A DNA stretch of 64,000 bases from Bacteroidales bacterium KHT7 (GTDB taxonomy: Bacteria > Bacteroidota > Bacteroidia > Bacteroidales > Bacteroidaceae), in assembly GCA_900102385.1 (NCBI GenBank), contig FNBQ01000019.1, forward strand, positions 23,213 through 87,212. The letters run 5' to 3'. Positions 35,890-44,531 of this stretch are shown piece after piece (position 1 is the stretch's first letter; each line of letters opens with the position of its first letter). Under the pieces are notes generated by a model that saw nothing but the letters and a program-made list of their open reading frames with translations, was not told the origin of the DNA and ran no database searches. A program made the translations under genes and the position numbers.

Positions 35890-37848
35890 TTAGTCACTGT
35901 AACCATAAGAATTGTGCAAAGAGCCGTTCGACTCAGAAATTGTTGTTGAGCCGATTGGCAGCAGATATCTGTTCTTTACTGTAGAGTTGAGACCTGCACT
36001 GATGAATGGCAGATAAGTGTTGATATTCTTCTGCTTGTCAGACTTGTTGACATCCTCGTCGCCCCAGAATGTAACAGACTCCCAACCGCCAGTCTCGACA
36101 TCCTCTGGCTCTGCATACCACTGAACGCTGCTCATGTCAATCTGCCACCACTCGCAACCGTAACGGCTGTCGTCCTTGCTTACCTTGTTGTACTTGAAGT
36201 AGAGCTTCTTTGGATAAACGTTGCCAGCCTTTACTGCATTTGTGTAAGATGCCTTGAACTCATCAATCTTTGAACTCAAAAGATTCCAGCGGATAAGGTC
36301 GAACTTGCGGAAGCCCTCACCTGCCAACTCCCAAGCATCCTCGTCTACGATTGCGCTAAAGAAGTTATCGGCAGTAAGGTTGTTGACGTAGCTCTGAGCA
36401 TTAACCTTGTCAGCCTCGGCAAAGGCGCGTGTATGAACCTGACCAAGAGCCTCGCGAGCTGTAAGGCTGCATCCTGCAACGCCTGCATCTGGATTGCCGT
36501 TAAGGTAGTTTGCAACCTCGGCATACATCAGCAATACCTGAGAATAACGCATACGGATTACGTTGATACCGCTCATCCACTTTGCATTACCTGCGTTGAG
36601 GGCAACAGAGCGCCACTCCTCGTTCATCTTTCTTACATCCCACTTACCAACATAAATCTCGAAAGGCTTGTTGCCCTGCATGTTCTCTTTCAAGATGCCG
36701 TTCTCTTCCTTCATCTCGTATGTTGCACAAGTGATGTCGCGACGCTGGTCTTTCTTGTCGAACGACCAGAAGAAAGGAGCAGTAAGCTTAACCTTACCAG
36801 ACGAGTTACCCTTTGCACCGAATGCTGTTGAAGCACCGTTTATACGAACACCGATGGTGTAGCCAAGTTCGCTCGACTTGCCAAGTCCATCTGGAATCTC
36901 AAAGATATTCTCCTGATACTGAGTGTCAAGTTCGCGCTGATTTATCTTGTACCACTCGTCGGCAAACGAAGGGTTAAGTTTGTGCTTTCCGCTGTTGATG
37001 ATAGCAGCAAGATGCTCGCCAGCCTTCTGATACATAGCCTTGCGAGTAGACTCGTCGCAACGCTGTGTTGGATACTTTGCATCTGAGTTCTCGGCAGCTG
37101 TCTCGTAGCCGCTCTTTGCCTGCTCGCGGATTGCCCATCCAGCGCGTGTAAGGCAGAGCTGAGCAACAACAGCGTGAGCAAATCCCTTGTTGGCATGCTC
37201 GGTTGTCAGACCATTCTCGCCAGCCCATGGAAGGTCGTCGATTGCGCCCTCAACATCGCTGATGAGTGCGTCGTAAATTTCGTCGCGGTCGGTCTTGCCA
37301 AGATAAACGTTCTCTGGGCTTGTTGCATTCAGTTTGAATGGAATATCGCCGAACACACGAGTAAGGTCGAGATATACCATTGCACGAAGAACCTTTGCCT
37401 CAGCTCTGTAACGGCGCAAAGCCACAGCCTCGTCGCTGTTTCCGCCAGCTGCGCTACTGCTGTTTACGCCATCAACAAGCATGTTTGCATACTCAATGGC
37501 TGAGTACATTGCGTTCCAACCCTTTGAAAGGTTTCCCCATCCCGGATTGGCGTTATAGTTCATGTTACCGCGCTCGCTCGTTGTGTTACTTACGTTGCCC
37601 TCGCCCAGACCGTCGATAAGTTCGATGTCTGAGTTTGTAGCCCAGTGCATGCTTACATACTGAGTGTAAGTCTCGCCCTTGGTCAACTCGCCGTAAACCT
37701 TATTTAGTATGAGATTTGCATTTTCTGCGCTCTCGCATGCAGTCTGTGTCGTAATCTCCGAAGGCGATGTCTGATCAAGAAAATCAGAACATGAAGCAGC
37801 AGACACAACACCTGCACCTAATATTATTGCTTTAAAAATATTTTTCAT
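35890..37848 (-). CDS. SusD-like outer-membrane glycan-binding lipoprotein
   Basis: A 652-residue SusD/RagB family lipoprotein that caps the SusC barrel and binds oligosaccharides on the cell surface. Lipobox SAASC (Cys20), then SDFLDQTSPSE, the typical start of the family. Conserved SusD features: AEAKVLRAMVYLDLTRVFGDIPF in the TPR part and the C-terminal WELAGEGFRKFDLIRW. 15 bp after SusC in the same operon. Confidence 0.95.
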   Translation of the reverse strand: MKNIFKAIILGAGVVSAASCSDFLDQTSPSEITTQTACESAENANLILNKVYGELTKGETYTQYVSMHWATNSDIELIDGLGEGNVSNTTSERGNMNYNANPGWGNLSKGWNAMYSAIEYANMLVDGVNSSSAAGGNSDEAVALRRYRAEAKVLRAMVYLDLTRVFGDIPFKLNATSPENVYLGKTDRDEIYDALISDVEGAIDDLPWAGENGLTTEHANKGFAHAVVAQLCLTRAGWAIREQAKSGYETAAENSDAKYPTQRCDESTRKAMYQKAGEHLAAIINSGKHKLNPSFADEWYKINQRELDTQYQENIFEIPDGLGKSSELGYTIGVRINGASTAFGAKGNSSGKVKLTAPFFWSFDKKDQRRDITCATYEMKEENGILKENMQGNKPFEIYVGKWDVRKMNEEWRSVALNAGNAKWMSGINVIRMRYSQVLLMYAEVANYLNGNPDAGVAGCSLTAREALGQVHTRAFAEADKVNAQSYVNNLTADNFFSAIVDEDAWELAGEGFRKFDLIRWNLLSSKIDEFKASYTNAVKAGNVYPKKLYFKYNKVSKDDSRYGCEWWQIDMSSVQWYAEPEDVETGGWESVTFWGDEDVNKSDKQKNINTYLPFISAGLNSTVKNRYLLPIGSTTISESNGSLHNSYGYSD

Positions 37849-37863
37849 CTCTTGAATTTTTCT

Positions 37864-40800
37864 TTAGAATGAAACATTCACGCCAAGAACGTATGAACGG
37901 CTCTTTGGATAAGCAGCATAGTCGATACCCGGACACATTGCATTCTTCTTGCTGCTTGTATCAACCTCTGGGTCGGCACCTGAGTAGCTTGTGAAGCAGA
38001 ACAGATTATATCCAGTAAGATAGAAGCGTACGTTGCTCATGTGAGCCTTGCGGATTACACTCTTTGGCAGCGAGTAGCCCAATGTGATGTTCTGGATGCG
38101 GAGGAACGAAGCGTCCTCAACAGCTGTGTCGATAAGCTGGATTGTTGATACGGCACATGGATTGTAGATTGATGCGCCCTTGTTAATCTCGTTAAGACGG
38201 CTCTGAATTACGTCGGTTGTGCCGTAGTAAGCCAAAACCTCAGACGATGGATTTGCAAGATTGTAGCCTGTTGCAGGGTCAATCCAAGTGTAGCGGTTTG
38301 CAATGTTGAAATCGCTGTTAAGGTTATAGCCCTTGGCTGAACCGCTGTAGAAACTTGTTGCAAGCTTAGTACCGTTAACAATCTGATTGCCGAACGAGTA
38401 GTTGCAATAAAGTGTGAAGTCGAACTGCTTGTAACGTGCGTTAAAGCCGAAACCGCCAGCCCATGGAGCCACGGTGTTGCCCAAGCGCTGCTTAATCGGA
38501 GTTCCGTCCTCATCGCACTTAAGTTTCAAGCCGCCCGGATAATAGTTACCACCAGTGATGCTTGCACTATTGTCCTTAACGCCGTCGCGCAGAACCCATG
38601 CTGTATTTGATGCGTTACGAACAAGTTCGCCGTTTGGGTTTGTCTCTGGGTCGTAAACAGTATAGAAGCCGTTTGTCTTATAGCCCCAAACCTCACCAAG
38701 TCTGCCGCCTTCTTCAACGCGGAAGTCCTCGTACTTGCTGAGTGTTGAGCCAGACCAGTTACTGCTCTGCCATGGGCTGTCGAGGGCAAGTTTGTCAATA
38801 TTATTACGGTTGTACGATACGTTTCCGTTAAACTCAAGACCGAAATCCTTCTTGTCTACAATCTGAGCCTTTACGGTAAACTCGAATCCCTTGTTAGATG
38901 TCTGGCCGAAGTTCTGATACTGCATTGTGTAGCCAGAAGAACCAGCGATTGCAGTCTTCATCAGAAGGTCTTTTGTTGTATTCCAATAAAGATCGAATGT
39001 ACCAGAAACGCGGTTGTTTGCAAATCCGTAGTCAATACCGATGTTACGAGTGATTGTTGTCTCCCACTTCAACTTCTCGTTAGAAAGAGTTGTTGCGTGC
39101 TCAAGCATAGACTTTGAACTTTCCTTACCGTTCTCAGTAAAATAAGGTGCATAAGCCGTTGCATTTGCAGCAGAATAAGTTGTGTAGACTGAGTTTGACG
39201 GAATACGATTGTTACCGGCAGTACCGTAACTCAAGCGTAGTTTAAGGCTTGACAGCCAGTCGCGTGTTCCTGCCATAAACTTCTCCTCGCTCAATCGCCA
39301 TGCAAAGGCTGCTGATGGGAAGTAGCCCCATCTGTTGCCCTCGGCAAACTTGCTCGAAGCATCGGCACGCATAGTGAGTGTAAGAAGATACTTCTCGTTA
39401 AGAGTATAGTTCAGACGACCGAAGAATGAGAACATATTCTCATCAGGACTCTCGTATCTGTATGGAGTCTTTGCAACACCCTTGTCCTGATTGTCAAGAA
39501 CATTGTCGAATGAATATCCATGAGGGAACTGAGTGCGAACATTCTGAGTCTCTATCTCCTGTGCACTGCTCCACTCCTGACCAACAAGCACGTTAATGCG
39601 GTCGCGACCGCCAAACAACTTCTTGTTGTCGTAAGTAATGGTGTTGGCGTTCTTCCAAGTCTTGGCATCAACACGACCAATGAACGACTGTGGAGAACCG
39701 AAATCGCCATAGCTTGAATTCTGAGTTGCATCCTCGAGCCAAACCTGGTCGGTGTCAGTATCAGTCCAAGTATAGCCGAGTTCAGAACGAAGTGTGAAAT
39801 CCTTGATTGGCTTAACAATAAGACCTGCGCTGAAACTGCGCTGGAACTTTGTCTTAGCCTTGTAAGTTGCAACCAAACGCTCGTAAGGATTCTTCTGTGA
39901 TGAAGTGCTTGATTCGTCATCGTCATCAGCAGCAAGCGGATTGATTGGACGGAAGCGAGCCGAGTTTGCAACGATTGAGTTTGCAGCATTACTCTCGTTT
40001 GTATCTGCACCCGAGCCCAAGCCCTTAACCTTCTGGTAACTGATGCGACCGTTCAAGTCGAGCGACAGCCACTTTGTAAACTTGAAGTTCAACTTTGCGT
40101 TACCGTTATCCTTGCGGAATGATGATGACTTCATGATGCTGTTCTCACCATTGTGAGAGTAACTTACGTTGAACTTAACCAACTCGTTACCACCGCTGAC
40201 GCTAAGGTTGTACTGGTTCTGAGTTCCGACGTTGCCGAAAATCTTATCCTGATAATCCTCGCCGTTTACAGACTTCCAGATTTCAAGGTCGTCAAAGTCT
40301 CCGTAGTCTGTCGAACCAAGTTCGTACTGATAGTAAGCATAGTTGTAAGGGTCCATCACCTTAACCAACTTGCGAGCCTTCTTTATACCGAAAGATGCAC
40401 CGAAATTCACATCAATCTTGCCTGCACGACCGCTCTTTGTTGTTACGATGATAACACCGTTAGCACCCTTAGCACCGTAGATTGCAGTAGTAGAGGCATC
40501 TTTCAATACATCGATGCTCTCGATATCCGAAGGAGCGATGTCTGAGATAGAAGAAACCTCGAATCCGTCTACGATATAGAGCGGAGAGTTATCCTGAGAC
40601 AACGAACCGCCACCACGCACGCGAATCTTAACGTCGGCATCTGGCGAACCCTCGGTTGTAGTAACAGATACACCGGCAAGCTTTCCCTGAAGAGCCTCAG
40701 AAGCCGAAGCCACAGGCAACTCGCCAATCTGCTTTGCACTAACCGAACCTACCGAGCCGGTAAGGTCGCGCTTGTTAACTGTTCCGTAACCAATAACGAC

Positions 40801-41121
40801 AACCTCGTCAACCAGTTTAGAGTCATCCTCAAGTGTTACCTCAATCTTAGTCTTTCCTTTTACATCTACGGTCTTAGACTTCATACCTACATACGAAATC
40901 TCGAGCAGATGTTTGTTACCTGATAATCTCAGAGTGAAGTTTCCGTCCAAATCGGTGATAGTACCATTTGTGGTGCCCTGCTCAAGAATGTTGGCACCAA
41001 TGATAGGCTCACCTGTCTGGTCTTTGACCACACCTGAAACAGTCTGCGCTGATACGCTAAGCGATATCATTGCCATTACGAAGAACAGCATAGCGCGGAA
41101 TCTTTTCAATTTGTTAGACAT
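37864..41121 (-). CDS. SusC-like TonB-dependent outer-membrane glycan transporter
   Basis: A 1085-residue outer-membrane beta-barrel. Signal peptide to about residue 26 (VSAQ), then an N-terminal carboxypeptidase-D-regulatory-like domain (TVSGVVKDQTGEPIIGANI), the VDEVVVIGYG segment before the plug, and the SusC plug motif KDASTTAIYGAKGANGVIIV. No STN domain, so it is not directly linked to an anti-sigma factor. It transports glycan fragments with SusD using TonB energy. First gene of the operon; the intergenic region to the divergent lyase gene is 224 bp. Confidence 0.95.
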   Translation of the reverse strand: MSNKLKRFRAMLFFVMAMISLSVSAQTVSGVVKDQTGEPIIGANILEQGTTNGTITDLDGNFTLRLSGNKHLLEISYVGMKSKTVDVKGKTKIEVTLEDDSKLVDEVVVIGYGTVNKRDLTGSVGSVSAKQIGELPVASASEALQGKLAGVSVTTTEGSPDADVKIRVRGGGSLSQDNSPLYIVDGFEVSSISDIAPSDIESIDVLKDASTTAIYGAKGANGVIIVTTKSGRAGKIDVNFGASFGIKKARKLVKVMDPYNYAYYQYELGSTDYGDFDDLEIWKSVNGEDYQDKIFGNVGTQNQYNLSVSGGNELVKFNVSYSHNGENSIMKSSSFRKDNGNAKLNFKFTKWLSLDLNGRISYQKVKGLGSGADTNESNAANSIVANSARFRPINPLAADDDDESSTSSQKNPYERLVATYKAKTKFQRSFSAGLIVKPIKDFTLRSELGYTWTDTDTDQVWLEDATQNSSYGDFGSPQSFIGRVDAKTWKNANTITYDNKKLFGGRDRINVLVGQEWSSAQEIETQNVRTQFPHGYSFDNVLDNQDKGVAKTPYRYESPDENMFSFFGRLNYTLNEKYLLTLTMRADASSKFAEGNRWGYFPSAAFAWRLSEEKFMAGTRDWLSSLKLRLSYGTAGNNRIPSNSVYTTYSAANATAYAPYFTENGKESSKSMLEHATTLSNEKLKWETTITRNIGIDYGFANNRVSGTFDLYWNTTKDLLMKTAIAGSSGYTMQYQNFGQTSNKGFEFTVKAQIVDKKDFGLEFNGNVSYNRNNIDKLALDSPWQSSNWSGSTLSKYEDFRVEEGGRLGEVWGYKTNGFYTVYDPETNPNGELVRNASNTAWVLRDGVKDNSASITGGNYYPGGLKLKCDEDGTPIKQRLGNTVAPWAGGFGFNARYKQFDFTLYCNYSFGNQIVNGTKLATSFYSGSAKGYNLNSDFNIANRYTWIDPATGYNLANPSSEVLAYYGTTDVIQSRLNEINKGASIYNPCAVSTIQLIDTAVEDASFLRIQNITLGYSLPKSVIRKAHMSNVRFYLTGYNLFCFTSYSGADPEVDTSSKKNAMCPGIDYAAYPKSRSYVLGVNVSF

Positions 41122-41232
41122 GTTTTATTACCTAAAATTTATTGATATATAAAATTTATTTATTCTATTTCTGCAATTAGTACATTTCCGTTTGCGTTCA
41201 CAAGCATAAGCACAATAACACTGATTAAGTGG

Positions 41233-41264
41233 CAAAAATACCCTATTTTTTTGATACGCACAAA
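41233..41264 (-). promoter_or_regulatory. Promoter of the susCD operon
   Basis: On the minus strand: TATTTTTG (complement of 41233-41240) and TTTG (complement of 41261-41264), 20 bp apart. Confidence 0.6.
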
Positions 41265-41304
41265 TAAATCGAATCTCTTTTTAATAATAATATAATATTT
41301 TAAT

Positions 41305-41312
41305 TATTTTTG
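41305..41312 (+). promoter_or_regulatory. Promoter -7 box of the PL11 lyase gene
   Basis: TATTTTTG matches TAnnTTTG, 33 bp before the ATG. Faces away from the susCD promoter. Confidence 0.55.
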
Positions 41313-41345
41313 CGATGAAATTGTTTAACTACATTTATTTAATTT

Positions 41346-44054
41346 ATGAACCTGAAATACAAATTGTCTAAAAGCATTTTGCTATCAACCTTACTGCTCG
41401 GTGGAGTACAACTATCACAGGCACAACAAGTTGAAGAAAAACTAAACAGAGCACCAGTTGCCGTAAAGGCTTCTAACGGAATTCTTGTTTCGTGGCGTTC
41501 GCTGAAGGGCGACGACGCACAAATGGCGTTCAACGTGTACCGAAACGGAACTCTACTGAACACAACCCCAATCACAACAAAGACAAACTTCCTCGACAAG
41601 GAAGGAGTGGAAGGCGCAACCTACAAGGTTGAGTGCATCGTAAACGGCGCGGTTAAGGAATCGGCCGAGACCAAGGCATGGAACAACATGTTCACATCAT
41701 TCAACGTAAGCCGCCCGGATGCTCAGGCCAACCATGGCGGAAGCAAGGGCTATTATTTTCCCGATGACATGTCGGTTGGCGACCTCGACGGCGACGGCGA
41801 ATACGAGTACGTTCTGAAATGGATGCCTAACAACTCCAAAGACAACGGAACCAGCGGATACACATCGCCTTGCGTGATAGATGCATACAAGGCAGACGGC
41901 ACGCTTATGTGGCGCATAGACCTCGGACTGAATATCCGTACCGGAAACCACTATACCCAGTTCCTCGTTTACGACTTCGACGGCGACGGAAAGGCTGAAA
42001 TGATTTGCAAGACTGCTCCGGGCTCTACCGACGCAGCCGGAAACTATGTCTCGGCTGCTGCAACCGATGCTGCAATAAAGGGCATAAACAATACAAAGAT
42101 ATATCTTAACTCAAACGGTCATGTAACTGGCGGAGAGGAACTTCTAACAGTATTCAACGGCGAAACCGGAAAGGCTATGCACACCATCTGGTATAGTCCT
42201 AACCGTGCACGTACAACAGGCAACGCCGACATGACGTATGCCGACTGGGAAAGCGTTGCCGGAAAGAGTACAAACTACAACCGCGGCGAGAGATACAACG
42301 CTGCCGTTGCCCATCTTGACGGAACAAACAAACAGCCTTCTGCCATTATGCAGAGAGGCTACTACACTTACTGCTACCTGTGGGCTGTAGACTGGAACGG
42401 AACAGAACTGAAAACACGCTGGCTGCACTCTGGCATTAAAGGTTCTTGGCAGACTTACAATGCCAACAACAGCCTGTTGGCAAACGGAACAGGCAGTTCG
42501 AGTTACGGACAGGGCGTTCACGGCATCAGCGTTGCCGATGTTAACGGCGATGGACTGGATGACATAATTACAGGCGGCGCAACCATAGGCCACGACGGAA
42601 GACTGATGTGCTCAACCGGAAAAGGTCACGGCGATGCCCTTCATGTTGCCGACCTATGCCCAGACCGTCCAGGTCTTGAGGTTATGATGCCTCACGAGGA
42701 ATCGCCTTTCGGCTACGATGTTCACGACGGAACAACAGGCGAGCTGATATACAGCGCCACAAGCGACAAGGATAACGGTCGCGGACTGGCAGCCGACTAC
42801 ATTCCAGCAAACCGCGGATTCGAGTTCTGGTCATCTGCCGACAACAACATACGCTCATGCACCGACGGAACAGTTCTTGGCTCAAGCAAGCCAGACTGCA
42901 ACTTCCGCATCTACTGGACTGGCGACCCTTACGACCAGACTTTCGACGGACGCTACAGCGATGAGACAGGCAAGTCTTCTCCACGAATTCTGACATACAA
43001 CACTTCTTCTAAAGGTAACAGCGCGTTCCAGTTGTTCACATCGCACGGCGACCCTCAGACTTGCAACACAACAAAGGCTACGCCATGCATTCAGGCCGAT
43101 TTGTTCGGCGACTGGCGCGAGGAAATCGTGATGTATCAGTATAACGGCGACTTGTCTTCGAAGACATTCAAAATAATGATTTTCTCAACTCCCGAGGAAA
43201 CCGAGTACAAAGTGCCTTGTCTGATGCAAGACCACCAATACCGCATGGCTGTTGCTTGGCAGAACTCAAGCTACAACCAGCCTCCTCACCTTGGCTACAA
43301 CCTTGCCGACTATCTGGGCGTTGACGGAAGCACATACGCAACAAAGACCGTTTCGCACGCTCCTGTATACACAGCCGAGGTTGTTGAGGTTGACGAGAAC
43401 GCTGAGCACTTCGAGATTATCGACGGCTCACACTACCCTTCTAACGACAAGGGAAAACTCGTAGGAACATCGTTCACAGCTGGCGAGAACGGCGAACTTA
43501 CATCATCGCCAAGCGGCAGCTATCTTAAAGTAAGAACAAACATGAACGACCAGATTGTTCTTTCTGTAAACGAGGGATACATCATCACAGGCATCGAGCT
43601 TGAGGGCTACAGCAACAACAAATCGGCAACTGCCGACCGCTCTATCGACCTCATCGGAGTTTATACAGATGGTACAGAAGACAACAAGCTTGCAAGCACC
43701 GTTTCATTCCCGGGCGGCACAAGCGGACAGAAGCCAGTTAAGGCTACCGTTTCCGACCTTGAGGCAACAAAGAGTGTTGTAATGAAGTTCGACAACTCTA
43801 AGATTGCAACAGAAGATGTTGATAAAAACGGCAAGAACAAGCAGTTGTTTGCATCAATTACCATCTATTACAAGGTTGCAGGAACAACCGATGTCAAGAC
43901 CGTTAAACTTGGCGTAAGCGGCAGCAAGGCTGTACTCTACAACGCAGCCGGACAGATTGTTGCAACAGGCGAGTTCGACATCAACTCGCTCAACATTCCA
44001 AGCGGAATATACATCCTTAACGCAAACGGCGAGACAAAGAAGATTTTCAAGTAA
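41346..44054 (+). CDS. Rhamnogalacturonan lyase, PL11-like, with T9SS-type C-terminal domain
   Basis: A 902-residue secreted polysaccharide lyase that cuts the rhamnogalacturonan-I backbone by beta-elimination. Signal peptide ends near QLSQAQ. The first ~95 residues are a fibronectin-like domain. The propeller catalytic domain (about 105-650) shows calcium-binding repeats typical of PL11: DLDGDGEYEY, DFDGDGKAEM and DVNGDGLDDI. The end of the catalytic domain is HQYRMAVAWQNSSYNQPPHLGY. Residues 690-830 form a beta-sandwich-like accessory domain. The last ~70 residues (VLYNAAGQIVATGEF, IPSGIYILNANG) resemble a type A T9SS sorting domain, implying transport to the outer surface. With the divergent SusCD genes it forms a small pectin utilisation locus. 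Confidence 0.9.
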   Translation: MNLKYKLSKSILLSTLLLGGVQLSQAQQVEEKLNRAPVAVKASNGILVSWRSLKGDDAQMAFNVYRNGTLLNTTPITTKTNFLDKEGVEGATYKVECIVNGAVKESAETKAWNNMFTSFNVSRPDAQANHGGSKGYYFPDDMSVGDLDGDGEYEYVLKWMPNNSKDNGTSGYTSPCVIDAYKADGTLMWRIDLGLNIRTGNHYTQFLVYDFDGDGKAEMICKTAPGSTDAAGNYVSAAATDAAIKGINNTKIYLNSNGHVTGGEELLTVFNGETGKAMHTIWYSPNRARTTGNADMTYADWESVAGKSTNYNRGERYNAAVAHLDGTNKQPSAIMQRGYYTYCYLWAVDWNGTELKTRWLHSGIKGSWQTYNANNSLLANGTGSSSYGQGVHGISVADVNGDGLDDIITGGATIGHDGRLMCSTGKGHGDALHVADLCPDRPGLEVMMPHEESPFGYDVHDGTTGELIYSATSDKDNGRGLAADYIPANRGFEFWSSADNNIRSCTDGTVLGSSKPDCNFRIYWTGDPYDQTFDGRYSDETGKSSPRILTYNTSSKGNSAFQLFTSHGDPQTCNTTKATPCIQADLFGDWREEIVMYQYNGDLSSKTFKIMIFSTPEETEYKVPCLMQDHQYRMAVAWQNSSYNQPPHLGYNLADYLGVDGSTYATKTVSHAPVYTAEVVEVDENAEHFEIIDGSHYPSNDKGKLVGTSFTAGENGELTSSPSGSYLKVRTNMNDQIVLSVNEGYIITGIELEGYSNNKSATADRSIDLIGVYTDGTEDNKLASTVSFPGGTSGQKPVKATVSDLEATKSVVMKFDNSKIATEDVDKNGKNKQLFASITIYYKVAGTTDVKTVKLGVSGSKAVLYNAAGQIVATGEFDINSLNIPSGIYILNANGETKKIFK

Positions 44055-44081
44055 CAAATATCAACCGACCAAACTTTAACT

Positions 44082-44120
44082 AACGCGCCCGAGAGGAAAC
44101 AACTCTTCGGGCGCGTTTCT
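44082..44120 (+). terminator. Terminator after the PL11 lyase
   Basis: GC-rich stem AACGCGCCCGA (44082-44092) pairing with TCGGGCGCGTT (44107-44117), then TCTGTTTT. Confidence 0.85.
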
Positions 44121-44131
44121 GTTTTCAAAAA

Positions 44132-44160
44132 CCCGAACGCATCCCGAAGGAAACCCGAAG
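44132..44160. repeat. 29-bp dispersed repeat, copy 2 (three CCCGAA units)
   Basis: Identical over 29 bp with 13393-13421; three CCCGAA units spaced by 11 nt, just after a terminator. Confidence 0.7.
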
Positions 44161-44209
44161 GCTGGAAAAAGAAATCGAGGCACAAAATGAGTTTTTCAAA
44201 ATAATTATT

Positions 44210-44217
44210 TACCTTTG
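44210..44217 (+). promoter_or_regulatory. Promoter -7 box of the structured RNA
   Basis: TACCTTTG matches TAnnTTTG; transcription would begin near 44224, at the base of the first hairpin. Confidence 0.6.
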
Positions 44218-44223
44218 CAGATA

Positions 44224-44483
44224 ATTCGGGGGAGAAATCCCGAAGAACAAAGCATTTGCTATTATTTCGCGTTAAGCCAAAAAGCCTAGGAAACTATTTT
44301 GGAATAAAAACCGCTAAGAAGTAATAGTTCGTTTTGGGGTGTCTGAAAATGGGCAGCCCTGTCAATTGATATAGCAATGCACTCGCCATAAAGGCGTGGT
44401 GTATTCTTATTAATTGACGGGGGTTCCATTTCCTAGGCTTGCCCCTTAGCTTAACGCAATAAGAAGCATCACGCTTTCTTTTT
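44224..44483 (+). ncRNA. Long-hairpin non-coding RNA, 6S-like architecture
   Basis: About 260 nt between a TAnnTTTG box and a terminator with no coding potential. Pairings visible: a 5' hairpin TTCGGG (44225-44230) with CCCGAA (44239-44244); an outer stem GCGTTAAGC (44269-44277) with GCTTAACGC (44449-44457); a perfect 12-bp stem AAGCCTAGGAAA (44282-44293) with TTTCCTAGGCTT (44429-44440), then TGGAA with TTCCA. A largely one-sided unpaired region (44305-44356) comes next. The apical stem CCCTGTCAATT (44357-44367) with AATTGACGGGG (44412-44422) is topped by an inner hairpin around 44376-44402. One long rod with a central open region and its own terminator is the form of 6S RNA, which binds RNA polymerase. 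The Bacteroidales-1 motif is the family to test. Identity is inferred from shape only; a leader for the downstream methyltransferase is the alternative. Confidence 0.65.
44461..44483 (+). terminator. Terminator of the structured RNA
   Basis: AAGAAGC (44461-44467) pairs with GCTTTCTT (44473-44480) with one bulged T, then a T run to 44483. Confidence 0.7.
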
Positions 44484-44489
44484 GCGGTG

Positions 44490-44527
44490 GCGATTGATAG
44501 TCAGATGCCTAAAAATCTATCAATCGC
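44490..44527. promoter_or_regulatory. Perfect 11-bp inverted repeat just before the methyltransferase start
   Basis: GCGATTGATAG (44490-44500) and CTATCAATCGC (44517-44527), 16-nt loop, ending 4 nt before the ATG at 44532. It could be an operator for the HTH protein of the cassette or the methyltransferase, or an RNA hairpin that blocks ribosome access. Confidence 0.7.
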
Positions 44528-44531
44528 AATT

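Noticed and set aside
44487..44531. GTG start at 44487 for the methyltransferase
   Set aside because: The extra 15 residues read through the inverted repeat and are not like the family N-terminus; ATG at 44532 fits.
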